Shown here: positions 8,451-15,752 of the stretch, piece after piece | How the letters are laid out: every line of letters begins with the position of its first letter | Numbering within the stretch: position 1 is the first letter of the stretch | Source of the DNA: Sphingobacteriales bacterium | GTDB lineage: Bacteria; Bacteroidota; Bacteroidia; Chitinophagales; UBA2359 | Assembly (NCBI GenBank): GCA_016718845.1 | Contig: JADKCK010000032.1 | Span: forward strand, 10,173 to 74,172 | DNA length: 64,000 bases | Direction: 5' to 3' | Position numbers and translations under genes: made by a program | The notes under the pieces: generated by a model | What the model was told of the DNA's origin: nothing | Databases searched by the model: none | What the model saw: the letters and a program-made list of their open reading frames with translations, nothing else

Positions 8451-8581
8451 GGCGATACTTGTATCGCCCCAAACGAACATTCGCTCCTCAAATTTTCGTG
8501 CACGTGATATTGTCTGATAGTGGAGAGATACTTGTATCGCCCCAAACGAACAGATTGTCTCTTTCGGTACAAGTACCGAAA
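8451..8581. repeat. Cluster of three short hairpin palindromes
   Basis: GGCGATACTTGTATCGCC (8451-8468) and GATACTTGTATC (8527-8538) are each followed by GCCCCAAACGAACA-type sequence, so they form a 74-bp-spaced direct repeat. A third palindrome, TTTCGGTAC-AA-GTACCGAAA, lies at 8562-8581. The 8383-8678 gap holds no other gene. Confidence 0.75.
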
Positions 8582-8678
8582 CTACCAGTTTTAAAATCAT
8601 TGCCTAGCATGAGTTCATAAAATAGGTGTCCTCTTATGGGCAATATACCCTACTATTTATCATTTACAACTAAAAAAA

Positions 8679-9905
8679 ATGCCTTCTCGCAAAACCGAAT
8701 ATTGGGCAACAGGTTTGCTCATTTTTATGTCCCTTGTGTTTATGCTTGCCAAATACCTCGAAATTCGCTATCCGGGTTTTGCTTATTTGCGGGCTTTTTC
8801 GGAGGCTGCCATGATAGGCGCCTTAGCCGATTGGTTTGCCGTAGTTGCTTTATTTGGATACCCCCTAGGCATACCCATTCCGCACACAAACTTAGTAAAA
8901 GAACGCCAAAAAGACTTTGCCGACGGCTTGGGCGTTTTTATTGTCGAAAACTTTTTAAACGACGAATCGATAGGCGTGCATTTGGATAAAATTAAGTTTA
9001 GCGACGAAATACTGGAATTTGTAACCAAAGAGCAAAATCCAACCAAATTAGCTCGCCAAATAACCAAATATATACCCAGCATGCTCGCCAACCTCGACGA
9101 AACCGAAGCCAATCAATTCATCGAATCTAACCTCCGAGCTGTTATCGAAAACGTAGACTCAACCGACGTTTTGTCGAAAATGCTTACTTATTTGGTCGAA
9201 AACAAAATGCACCAAAAACTACTTGCCGATGTAATTGACCTATCCGACAAATACGTTAGGCAAGATGCCGCCGTTAAACTTATCTACGACCAAATAAAAG
9301 AACGCCGCGAATGGTACTGGCCCCCATCGTTGGTTATTGCCGAGCGTATAGCCGATGCCCTACGCACCGAATTGCAAGAAATAAGGTCGCAACCCGAACA
9401 CGAAATACGCGTAAAACTAAACCATTTCATCGAGCAATTTATCTTTGAACTACAACACTCCGACGACTACAAACAGGCAGCCGAAACCATCAAACAATCG
9501 TTGTTGAGCAACGAGCAGTTTTTGTCGTACTCGCAACGCATCTGGACAGAAGTGAAAGGTGTGGTAGTAAAAGATGCTTTTAGTGCCAACTCGCGCCTCG
9601 AAAGTAGCCTGCGCAAAGCACTCGGTTTTATGACCGATAAACTGCAAAACGACACACAACTGCAAACCCTCATCAACCAAACACTACGCCGCGAAGCCCT
9701 ATCAGCTATCCGCGATATTAGACAAGACATTGCACAAAACATTAGCCAAACCGTAGCTGGTTGGTCAGACATATCGGAGCGCATACAAAACGAAGTAGGC
9801 AACGACCTACAGTTTATCCGTATCAACGGTACCTTAGTGGGCGGATCTATAGGCTTGCTACTCTATATTGTGTTCGATAAATTGCTGCCTATGTTGGCTA
9901 ATTAG
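8679..9905 (+). CDS. DUF445 family membrane protein
   Basis: This 408-residue protein has a DUF445 profile. An N-terminal transmembrane helix (about residues 10-30) precedes the conserved block SEAAMIGALADWFAVVALFGYPLGIPIPHTNLV (seen in parts at about residues 41-75). A long charged alpha-helical region follows, and a C-terminal hydrophobic anchor (LVGGSIGLLLYIVF) ends it. The family is found in the inner membranes of many bacteria, but its activity is not established. The ATG at 8679 is preferred because an overlapping frame at 8636 encodes nothing recognisable. The DUF5683 gene begins 34 nt downstream, so the two may be co-transcribed. Confidence 0.88.
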   Translation: MPSRKTEYWATGLLIFMSLVFMLAKYLEIRYPGFAYLRAFSEAAMIGALADWFAVVALFGYPLGIPIPHTNLVKERQKDFADGLGVFIVENFLNDESIGVHLDKIKFSDEILEFVTKEQNPTKLARQITKYIPSMLANLDETEANQFIESNLRAVIENVDSTDVLSKMLTYLVENKMHQKLLADVIDLSDKYVRQDAAVKLIYDQIKERREWYWPPSLVIAERIADALRTELQEIRSQPEHEIRVKLNHFIEQFIFELQHSDDYKQAAETIKQSLLSNEQFLSYSQRIWTEVKGVVVKDAFSANSRLESSLRKALGFMTDKLQNDTQLQTLINQTLRREALSAIRDIRQDIAQNISQTVAGWSDISERIQNEVGNDLQFIRINGTLVGGSIGLLLYIVFDKLLPMLAN

Positions 9906-9939
9906 CCCCTTTGACTTCATGGCTTATCAACTATTAATT

Positions 9940-10944
9940 ATGAATTACCTTTTATTTATTGTTCGTCAAACGTTTGTGTTGCAATTTATTGGTATCTACA
10001 CATTGCTTTTTTTTTATCTAAGCATTGAGGTATCTGCACAAAACAACACAACTAAGCCCGACACTATCGTCATAAAACCAACTGCATCAACCGATAGCAC
10101 CCTTGCAAAACAAGACACTCTAAAACCCAAACTTAGCCGACAAAAAAACGCACAACGAGCCGCTTTGTGGTCGTTGTTGCCCGGAGCAGGCGCTGCATAC
10201 AATAAACAATACTACAAAGTACCTATTTATGCGGGCGGTGTGGCAGGTTTAGGCACGCTTACCATACAACAATATGCACAGTATCGAAAATACTATAATC
10301 AACATGCACAAGTATTAAAAAATCAAGCGTTGGGTATGGTAGATAATACCGATTTAACCCCCATCAGAGAAAAAAAACAAACCGCCTTGCGCAACTACAA
10401 CCTATTTTTTAACACTACCTTAGCTTTATACGCCTTTAGTATTGCCGACTCGTATGCCACCAACCTACTACACAGCGAAGCACCCAAAGATCACTCGCCT
10501 TTTAGGGCTGCCTATCGGTCGGCGGTATTGCCGGGCTGGGGACAGGCATACAACCACAAAGCATGGAAAATTCCGGTTATTTATGGCGGATTTGGTGCCT
10601 TGGGTTACTCTATTTATTACAATGGCACGCAAAGCAACCGATACAAACAAGAATACCTTGCCCGCACCCGACCTGGCTACGGCACTACCGACGACCGCCT
10701 TGCACCCATAACACCCGACAATTTGCTAAAAATACGCTCCCAATACAAACGTTATTACGATTTATCTATCATTATAGGTACGCTTTGGTATGTAATTAAC
10801 GTAGCCGATGCCACCATTGATGCACACCTTTACAAATTTGACACCTCCGACGACCTTAGCCAACTACACATCTATCCCATAATACAAACCAACCCCATTA
10901 CCCTACAATCTGGCGGCGGTGTGGGTTTGTGTTGGAACTTTTAA
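9940..10944 (+). CDS. DUF5683 domain-containing protein with internally duplicated core
   Basis: This 334-residue protein starts at 9940, where a signal/anchor helix (FIGIYTLLFFYLSIEVSAQ) begins close to the Met. Earlier starts would overlap the DUF445 gene. Two related modules are visible. The first is ALWSLLPGAGAAYNKQYYKVPIYAGG (in parts), followed by RKYYNQ. The second is AVLPGWGQAYNHKAWKIPVIYGG, followed by YKRYYDLS and DATIDAHLYKFDTSDDL. The second is the canonical DUF5683 sequence; the first is a diverged copy. The PGxGQxYN element resembles membrane-associated helical hairpins. Function is unknown; the family is a Bacteroidota hallmark. Confidence 0.82.
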   Translation: MNYLLFIVRQTFVLQFIGIYTLLFFYLSIEVSAQNNTTKPDTIVIKPTASTDSTLAKQDTLKPKLSRQKNAQRAALWSLLPGAGAAYNKQYYKVPIYAGGVAGLGTLTIQQYAQYRKYYNQHAQVLKNQALGMVDNTDLTPIREKKQTALRNYNLFFNTTLALYAFSIADSYATNLLHSEAPKDHSPFRAAYRSAVLPGWGQAYNHKAWKIPVIYGGFGALGYSIYYNGTQSNRYKQEYLARTRPGYGTTDDRLAPITPDNLLKIRSQYKRYYDLSIIIGTLWYVINVADATIDAHLYKFDTSDDLSQLHIYPIIQTNPITLQSGGGVGLCWNF

Positions 10945-10945
10945 C

Positions 10946-10976
10946 TTGTTTTTTCAGCTAAAATACCTTATCTTTG
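10946..10976 (+). promoter_or_regulatory. Promoter of array gene A
   Basis: TTG at 10946-10948, a 20-nt spacer, then TATCTTTG at 10969-10976 match the Bacteroidota promoter consensus. The downstream leader (CCCTAAA...AAACCC) is shared with all other array copies. The homology to the other leaders begins near 10956. Confidence 0.85.
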
Positions 10977-10996
10977 CCCTAAATAAACCCAATATT

Positions 10997-11647
10997 ATGG
11001 AAACCATAAATTTTAACGATTGTACTTTAGTTTTTTTGGATAAACACTTTACTACTCGACGTGTGGAGTCACTTAATAGCCTAAATGAATGGTTAAAAGC
11101 AGACATGGAAATTTCGGACTTGCATATAGGCATGATACAATTGCTTACCAACTCGCTACAACAAAATGTTTTGCACTGGAACGAACAAGATTTATCGTTG
11201 CATTTTATAGGTCCGATGTTCTCGTTGATTAGTTTTACTAAACCTTATCGGTTTAATCTATTTGCACAACGAACCTTCAGTGCTGTTATCAACGATATTC
11301 AGTTATCGGGCAAGGTCGACGAAGTCATTGCTACAGGCTACCAAGAACCCGAAGCTCCCTTTTTTGCTTTCAACGAATACAAAAAAGAAATGGAATACAA
11401 AGGCGACCCCGCTGGGCAAGCCTTAGCCGCTATGCTCGTAGGGCAAAGCCTAAACGACAACACCAAACCTATCTACGGCTGTTATGTTATTGGCAGTATC
11501 TGGCGATTTATGACCTTAGAAGCCAAACGTTATGCCATTAGCAAATCTTACGACGGCACCGACTTTGAAGACGCTTGCCAAATACTCCGCATCTTGTTTC
11601 AACTCAAAGAATATTGCATGGAGCGCACCCAAGCTCCCGCCGAGTAA
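10997..11647 (+). CDS. Array gene A: PD-(D/E)XK-like protein of unknown function
   Basis: This is the first of four tandem paralogues, each exactly 216 codons and 752 bp apart. The ATG at 10997 is chosen because it lies downstream of a strong promoter and is conserved as METINFNDC in all copies. The N-terminal 110 residues are a variable helical region. The C-terminal part has a plausible PD-(D/E)XK core: E63 in HWNEQD, D108 in GKVDE, E127-Y-K129 in FNEYKKE and Q141 in AGQALAAMLVGQ. These positions are seen by eye, not by structure prediction. A is the most divergent copy between residues 60 and 120. It ends with a terminator at 11664. The family occurs widely as hypothetical proteins in Bacteroidota; no function is known to me. 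Confidence 0.82.
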   Translation: METINFNDCTLVFLDKHFTTRRVESLNSLNEWLKADMEISDLHIGMIQLLTNSLQQNVLHWNEQDLSLHFIGPMFSLISFTKPYRFNLFAQRTFSAVINDIQLSGKVDEVIATGYQEPEAPFFAFNEYKKEMEYKGDPAGQALAAMLVGQSLNDNTKPIYGCYVIGSIWRFMTLEAKRYAISKSYDGTDFEDACQILRILFQLKEYCMERTQAPAE

Positions 11648-11663
11648 AACCCGCTACTTCAAA

Positions 11664-11704
11664 CCAAATGAGCTGTCTTTTAGCAGGCAATTCATTTGGT
11701 TTTT
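11664..11704 (+). terminator. Terminator of array gene A, overlapping promoter of gene B
   Basis: CCAAATGA (11664-11671) pairs with TCATTTGG (11692-11699), then a T run follows. The TTTG inside the 3' arm (11695-11698) is also the -33 box of the next promoter. Confidence 0.85.
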
Positions 11705-11726
11705 CGGCTAAAATACCTTATCTTTG
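11695..11726 (+). promoter_or_regulatory. Promoter of array gene B
   Basis: TTTG (11695-11698), a 20-nt spacer, then TATCTTTG (11719-11726). The ATG is 22 nt further on. Confidence 0.88.
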
Positions 11727-11748
11727 CCCTAAAAATAAACCCTGCATC

Positions 11749-12399
11749 ATGGAAACCATAAATTTTAACGATTGTTCATTGGGCTTTTTGGAAGAACGTT
11801 TCAACTTATATGCCGCCGAAACACTACCTACACTAATAGAATGGGTAAGTAGCAACATAGAATTAGCTGCCGAAGATAAATACCTAATACAAAAAATAAC
11901 TCGATTACTATTTGCAAATGCATCGCACTGGAACGAGCAAGATTTGAGCATGCACTTTATAGGTCCTATGTTTTCGTTAGTAGGCTTTACCGAACGCTCT
12001 CGTTTTAACTTGTTTGCTCAAAGCAGTTTAACAGGTATTGTAGATGGCGTAACGCTAACCGGACGAGTAGATGAACTCATTGCATCGGGTTTCCGTATCC
12101 CCAAAGTTCCATTTTTTGCTTTCAACGAATACAAAAAAGAAATGGAATACAAAGGCGACCCCGCTGGGCAAGCCTTAGCCGCTATGCTCGTAGGGCAAAG
12201 CCTAAACGACAACACCAAACCTATCTACGGCTGTTATGTTATTGGCAGTATCTGGCGATTTATGACCTTAGAAGCCAAACGTTATGCCATTAGCAAATCT
12301 TACGACGGCACCGACTTTGAAGATGCTTGCCAAATACTCCGCATCTTGTTTCAACTCAAAGAATATTGCATGGAACGCACCCAAGCTCCCGCCGAGTGA
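11749..12399 (+). CDS. Array gene B: PD-(D/E)XK-like protein of unknown function
   Basis: This 216-residue second copy of the array starts at the conserved METINFNDC. Longer frames opening at 11575 run through the terminator and promoter and are rejected. Residues 10-58 differ from A, C and D at most positions. From HWNEQD at about residue 60 to the stop it is the same as C, and from FFAFNEYKKE onward the same as A. The predicted E-D-ExK-Q residues are all kept. The pattern fits gene conversion homogenising the 3' half. It is its own transcription unit. Confidence 0.82.
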   Translation: METINFNDCSLGFLEERFNLYAAETLPTLIEWVSSNIELAAEDKYLIQKITRLLFANASHWNEQDLSMHFIGPMFSLVGFTERSRFNLFAQSSLTGIVDGVTLTGRVDELIASGFRIPKVPFFAFNEYKKEMEYKGDPAGQALAAMLVGQSLNDNTKPIYGCYVIGSIWRFMTLEAKRYAISKSYDGTDFEDACQILRILFQLKEYCMERTQAPAE

Positions 12400-12415
12400 A
12401 ACCCGCTACTTCAAA

Positions 12416-12457
12416 CCAAATGAACTGCCTTTTAGCAGGCAACTCATTTGGTTTTTT
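12416..12457 (+). terminator. Terminator of array gene B
   Basis: CCAAATGA (12416-12423) pairs with TCATTTGG (12444-12451), with inner TGCC/GGCA pairing, then TTTTTT. It overlaps the -33 box of gene C. Confidence 0.85.
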
Positions 12458-12478
12458 AGCTAAAATACCTTATCTTTG
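12447..12478 (+). promoter_or_regulatory. Promoter of array gene C
   Basis: TTTG (12447-12450), a 20-nt spacer, then TATCTTTG (12471-12478). The ATG is at 12501. Confidence 0.88.
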
Positions 12479-12500
12479 CCCTAAAAATAAACCCAATATT

Positions 12501-13151
12501 ATGGAAACCATAAATTTTAACGATTGTTCATTGGGAGGGTTGGAAGATAAATTCGCCCTACAGCCTCAACGTACCTTAAGCTCTCTTACTAATTGGTTAG
12601 CAACTAATAGCTCACTTATTGATGCTCATCAAATAGTATTAAAACAATTAACTCAAATACTTAGCGATAATGCCGCTCACTGGAACGAGCAAGATTTGAG
12701 TATGCACTTTATAGGTCCTATGTTTTCGCTAGTAGGCTTTACCGAACGCTCTCGTTTTAACTTGTTTGCCCAAAGCAGTTTAACGGGTATTGTTGATGGC
12801 GTAACGTTAACCGGACGAGTAGATGAACTCATTGCATCGGGTTTCCGTATCCCCAAAGTCCCCTTTTTTGCTTTCAACGAATACAAAAAAGAAATGGAAT
12901 ACAAAGGCGACCCCGCTGGGCAAGCCTTAGCCGCTATGCTCGTAGGGCAAAGCCTAAACGACAACACCAAACCTATCTACGGCTGTTATGTTATTGGCAG
13001 TATCTGGCGATTTATGACCTTAGAAGCCAAACGTTATGCCATTAGCAAATCTTACGACGGCACCGACTTTGAAGACGCTTGCCAAATACTCCGCATCTTG
13101 TTTCAACTCAAAGAATATTGCATGGAGCGCACCCAAGCTCCCGCCGAGTGA
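12501..13151 (+). CDS. Array gene C: PD-(D/E)XK-like protein of unknown function
   Basis: This 216-residue third copy has a distinct N-terminal region, including GGLEDKFALQPQRTL and TNSSLIDAHQIV at residues 12-48. From about residue 59 it is identical to B at protein level. The catalytic-like residues (E63, D108, E127, K129, Q141) are conserved. It carries the same promoter, leader and terminator arrangement. The B/C identity over the last three quarters of the gene suggests that the B-C pair is the most recently copied or converted. Confidence 0.82.
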   Translation: METINFNDCSLGGLEDKFALQPQRTLSSLTNWLATNSSLIDAHQIVLKQLTQILSDNAAHWNEQDLSMHFIGPMFSLVGFTERSRFNLFAQSSLTGIVDGVTLTGRVDELIASGFRIPKVPFFAFNEYKKEMEYKGDPAGQALAAMLVGQSLNDNTKPIYGCYVIGSIWRFMTLEAKRYAISKSYDGTDFEDACQILRILFQLKEYCMERTQAPAE

Positions 13152-13167
13152 AACCCGCTACTTCAAA

Positions 13168-13208
13168 CCAAATGAGCTGTCTTTTAGCAGGCAATTCATT
13201 TGGTTTTT
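13168..13208 (+). terminator. Terminator of array gene C
   Basis: CCAAATGA (13168-13175) pairs with TCATTTGG (13196-13203), followed by five T. It overlaps the -33 box of gene D. Confidence 0.85.
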
Positions 13209-13230
13209 CGGCTAAAATACCTTATCTTTG
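13199..13230 (+). promoter_or_regulatory. Promoter of array gene D
   Basis: TTTG (13199-13202), a 20-nt spacer, then TATCTTTG (13223-13230). The ATG is at 13253. Confidence 0.88.
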
Positions 13231-13252
13231 CCCTAAAAATAAACCTTACATC

Positions 13253-13903
13253 ATGGAAACCATAAATTTTAACGATTGTACATTATTTTTCTTAGAAAAA
13301 CACTTTGAATTACAAAAAACAGATGAGATACCCATGCTCACAAATTGGTTACAAACAAATATAACACTACGTTCCGAGGATTTGTATACTCTTCACAAAT
13401 TATCGGACTTACTACGGGCTAATGCCGAACACTGGAATGAACAAGACTTATCTATGCACTTTATAGGTCCTATTTTCTCTATTGTTAGCTTTACAAAACC
13501 CTATCGCTTTAACCTATTTGCACAAAGTACTATAACAGGTGTAATAGATAACATAAATTTAACAGGTAGAGTAGATGAACTAATTGCAAGTGGCTACCGC
13601 CAACCCGAAACGCCTTTTTTTGCTTTCAACGAGTACAAACGCCAAACCGACCCAAACGGCGACCCCGCTGGGCAAGCCTTAGCCGCTATGCTTGTAGGGC
13701 AAAGCCTAAACGACAACACCAAACCTATCTACGGCTGTTATGTTATTGGCAGTATCTGGCGATTTATGACCTTAGAAGCCAAACGTTATGCCATTAGCAA
13801 ATCTTACGACGGCACCGACTTTGAAGACGCTTGCCAAATACTCCGCATCTTGTTTCAACTCAAAGAATATTGCATGGAGCGCACCCAAGCTCCCGCCGAG
13901 TGA
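13253..13903 (+). CDS. Array gene D: PD-(D/E)XK-like protein of unknown function
   Basis: This fourth copy is also 216 residues. Its variable region extends further than in B and C: residues 10-59 are unique. The middle (IVSFTKPYRFNLFA) resembles A. The segment after the ExK motif reads NEYKRQTDPNGDPAG, where the others have NEYKKEMEYKGDPAG. From GDPAGQ to the stop it is the same as the other three. The E-D-ExK-Q set is retained. The boundary of identity therefore lies at different points in different copies, as expected for gene conversion tracts of different length. Confidence 0.82.
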   Translation: METINFNDCTLFFLEKHFELQKTDEIPMLTNWLQTNITLRSEDLYTLHKLSDLLRANAEHWNEQDLSMHFIGPIFSIVSFTKPYRFNLFAQSTITGVIDNINLTGRVDELIASGYRQPETPFFAFNEYKRQTDPNGDPAGQALAAMLVGQSLNDNTKPIYGCYVIGSIWRFMTLEAKRYAISKSYDGTDFEDACQILRILFQLKEYCMERTQAPAE

Positions 13904-13919
13904 AACCCGCTACTTCAAA

Positions 13920-13960
13920 CCAAATGAACTGCCTTTTAGCAGGCAATTCATTTGGTTTTT
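13920..13960 (+). terminator. Terminator of array gene D
   Basis: CCAAATGA (13920-13927) pairs with TCATTTGG (13948-13955), with inner TGCC/GGCA pairs and a T run. Confidence 0.85.
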
Positions 13961-13982
13961 CGGCTAAAATACCTTATCTTTG
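13951..13982 (+). promoter_or_regulatory. Orphan fifth array promoter without a gene
   Basis: TTTG (13951-13954), a 20-nt spacer and TATCTTTG (13975-13982), followed by the shared leader up to about 14000. Similarity stops just before the position of the expected ATG (about 14005). No coding sequence follows; the rplY terminator region begins within 35 nt. Confidence 0.8.
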
Positions 13983-14032
13983 CCCTAAAAATAAACCCAA
14001 CTTGTTTGCGTGATACAACATATTGCACAAAA

Positions 14033-14070
14033 AAACACCCCCATCTCTTATCCAAGAAATGGGGGTGTTT
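14033..14070 (-). terminator. Terminator of the prs-rplY unit
   Basis: AAACACCCCCAT (14033-14044) pairs with ATGGGGGTGTTT (14059-14070) around a 14-nt loop, with T runs on both strands. It sits 23 nt after the rplY stop on the minus strand and could also stop transcripts from the orphan promoter. Confidence 0.85.
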
Positions 14071-14092
14071 AGTATTTTGTACGCTGTCAAAA

Positions 14093-14704
14093 TTATTTCT
14101 TTTTGCCTTTGCCGGGTTTTGCATTGGCAGCAGCGGCGGCAGCAGCAGCAGCAGCACGCAATGCACGGGTAATCTCGACCGAAGCCAACGGAACCGCAGG
14201 CGACATCATTACTTGCAAGCCATCTGATACAATATCGCGAACACGCACCGATTTGCCTACCTCTAAGTGACTTACGTCAACTTTGATTTCGGAAAGCAAT
14301 TTTTCGGGTAATGCTTTAACGCGCACTTTACGCACTTTTTGCAACAATTTACCCCCAGCTTTTACCCCTACTGCCAAACCGTGTAGGGTAATAGGCAAGT
14401 CGGTAACAACTAATTGCCCTGGTATCAATTGTTGAAAATCGAGGTGTAGCAATTTGTCGCTTACCGGGTGAAACTGAGTGTCTTTGACAAATGCCTTATA
14501 CGATTTACCATCAATTTGCAATTCTGCAACGTTAAAATAAGGCGTATAAATTAATTTTTTGAAAGCCGTTACAGGTGCTTGAAAATGGATATTTTCGCCA
14601 CCGCCGTACAATACGCACGGAACCATTTCTTCGCTGCGTACAGCTTTTGTAGACTTTTTGCCTACATTGCTTCTAAGTTGTCCTTCTACAACAATACCTT
14701 CCAT
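14093..14704 (-). CDS. rplY: 50S ribosomal protein L25/general stress protein Ctc
   Basis: This 203-residue protein binds 5S rRNA in the large subunit. The N-terminal L25 domain (residues 1-95) starts GQLRSNVGKKSTKAVRSEEMVPCVLYGG (read in parts), and the CTC-type beta domain follows. An alanine-rich tail (nine consecutive Ala near residue 188) and a basic end (PGKGKKK) are typical of Bacteroidota homologues. prs lies directly upstream with a 55-nt gap, a common pairing in this phylum. Confidence 0.95.
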   Translation of the reverse strand: MEGIVVEGQLRSNVGKKSTKAVRSEEMVPCVLYGGGENIHFQAPVTAFKKLIYTPYFNVAELQIDGKSYKAFVKDTQFHPVSDKLLHLDFQQLIPGQLVVTDLPITLHGLAVGVKAGGKLLQKVRKVRVKALPEKLLSEIKVDVSHLEVGKSVRVRDIVSDGLQVMMSPAVPLASVEITRALRAAAAAAAAAANAKPGKGKKK

Positions 14705-14759
14705 GGTGTTTGTATATTTTTATTGTTATTTATTATTATTTGTTTTTACGTTTGGTGTT

Positions 14760-15695
14760 TTAACCCACAAACAACGAGCTAATAGAGCGATACTCGAAAG
14801 CACGTTTGATAGCCGTTGCAAACAATTGCGATACCGAAAGTACCTTAATTTTTGAGCAATCTTGTTTTACAGGTATGGTGTTGCAAACTACTAGCTCGGT
14901 TAATGCCGAGTTTTCGATTTTTTCGTAGGCATTGCCCGACAAAACAGGGTGTGTAATTAATGCTCTAACACTAACGGCTCCTTTATCCATCAGCATTTGT
15001 GCTGCTTTGCAAAGCGTGCCGCCGGTGTCTACAATGTCGTCTATTAGCACAACATCTTTACCCCTAACATCGCCAATAACCGTCATTTCGCTCACCTCGT
15101 TGGCTCGTTCGCGGCGTTTATCGCAAATAACCATATCGGCATCAAAATGTTTGGCATACGAGCGGGCTCGTTTTGTACCACCTACATCGGGTGCTGCAAA
15201 AATTAAGTTTTCGCGCGGGATAGAGTGCTTAATGTACGGAATAAATATTGCCGATGCCTCTAAGTGATCTACCGGAATATCAAAAAAACCCTGAATTTGC
15301 GGAGCGTGCAAATCCATAGTAATAATGCGCGATGCCCCTGCCGTAGTAAGCAAATTAGCAATTAACTTTGCCGAGATAGGCACACGCGGTTTATCTTTTC
15401 TGTCTTGGCGTGCATAGCCAAAATAGGGTATTACTGCCGTAATGTAGTTTGCCGATGCCCGCCGAGCAGCATCTATCAACAACAATAACTCCATTAGGTT
15501 ATCGGCGGGGGCGGTTGTCGATTGTACAAAAAATACAAAATCGCCGCGTACCGACTCTTGTATAACAGGCTGTATTTCGCCATCGCTAAACCGCTGTACT
15601 ATTGCTTCGATAAGAGATAAGTCGTGGAACTGTGCTATTTCTTCTGCCAAATAGCGAGAGGCTGTGCCACCGAACAGTTTGATTTGGGAACTCAT
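14760..15695 (-). CDS. prs: Ribose-phosphate pyrophosphokinase
   Basis: This 311-residue cytosolic enzyme makes PRPP from ribose-5-phosphate and ATP, feeding purine, pyrimidine, NAD and His/Trp synthesis. The N-terminal KLFGGTASRYLAEEIA, the flexible-loop and metal site TMDLHAPQIQGFF and the PRPP-binding loop VLIDDIVDTGGT are all present. The start at MSSQIKLF (15695) is preferred over an upstream frame at 15752. The upstream version would include the promoter box at 15718-15725, and family members begin close to this Met. It is followed by rplY. Confidence 0.95.
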   Translation of the reverse strand: MSSQIKLFGGTASRYLAEEIAQFHDLSLIEAIVQRFSDGEIQPVIQESVRGDFVFFVQSTTAPADNLMELLLLIDAARRASANYITAVIPYFGYARQDRKDKPRVPISAKLIANLLTTAGASRIITMDLHAPQIQGFFDIPVDHLEASAIFIPYIKHSIPRENLIFAAPDVGGTKRARSYAKHFDADMVICDKRRERANEVSEMTVIGDVRGKDVVLIDDIVDTGGTLCKAAQMLMDKGAVSVRALITHPVLSGNAYEKIENSALTELVVCNTIPVKQDCSKIKVLSVSQLFATAIKRAFEYRSISSLFVG

Positions 15696-15717
15696 GCCGT
15701 GTGCTGCTTTTGGGCTG

Positions 15718-15725
15718 CAAAGGTA
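15718..15725 (-). promoter_or_regulatory. Promoter -7 box for prs
   Basis: CAAAGGTA on the plus strand reads TACCTTTG on the minus strand. It lies 23 nt upstream of the chosen prs ATG. Confidence 0.75.
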
Positions 15726-15752
15726 CAAATTTTTAACCGAAAATTCATACAA

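Larger units (their letters stand above)
10956..14000 (+). repeat. 752-bp tandem gene array (four full units plus a fifth leader)
   Basis: ATG positions 10997, 11749, 12501 and 13253 are spaced by exactly 752 bp. Each unit alternates a variable block (codons about 10-60/118) with a near-constant block. The constant block covers the C-terminal coding region, terminator, promoter, leader and first nine codons of the next gene. Confidence 0.9.

Noticed and set aside
8451..8581. CRISPR array
   Set aside because: The repeats are only two or three, palindromic, irregularly spaced and without cas genes.
8636..8989. 117-codon plus-strand frame overlapping the DUF445 start
   Set aside because: It encodes no recognisable sequence, and the overlapping DUF445 frame has clear conserved blocks.
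11575..13903. Longer open frames for array genes B, C and D that start 58 codons upstream
   Set aside because: They run through the terminator and promoter of the preceding unit; the METINFNDC start is conserved in all four copies and sits just after a promoter.
15695..15752. Upstream start for prs at 15752
   Set aside because: It would include the TACCTTTG promoter box and adds 19 residues not typical of the family.
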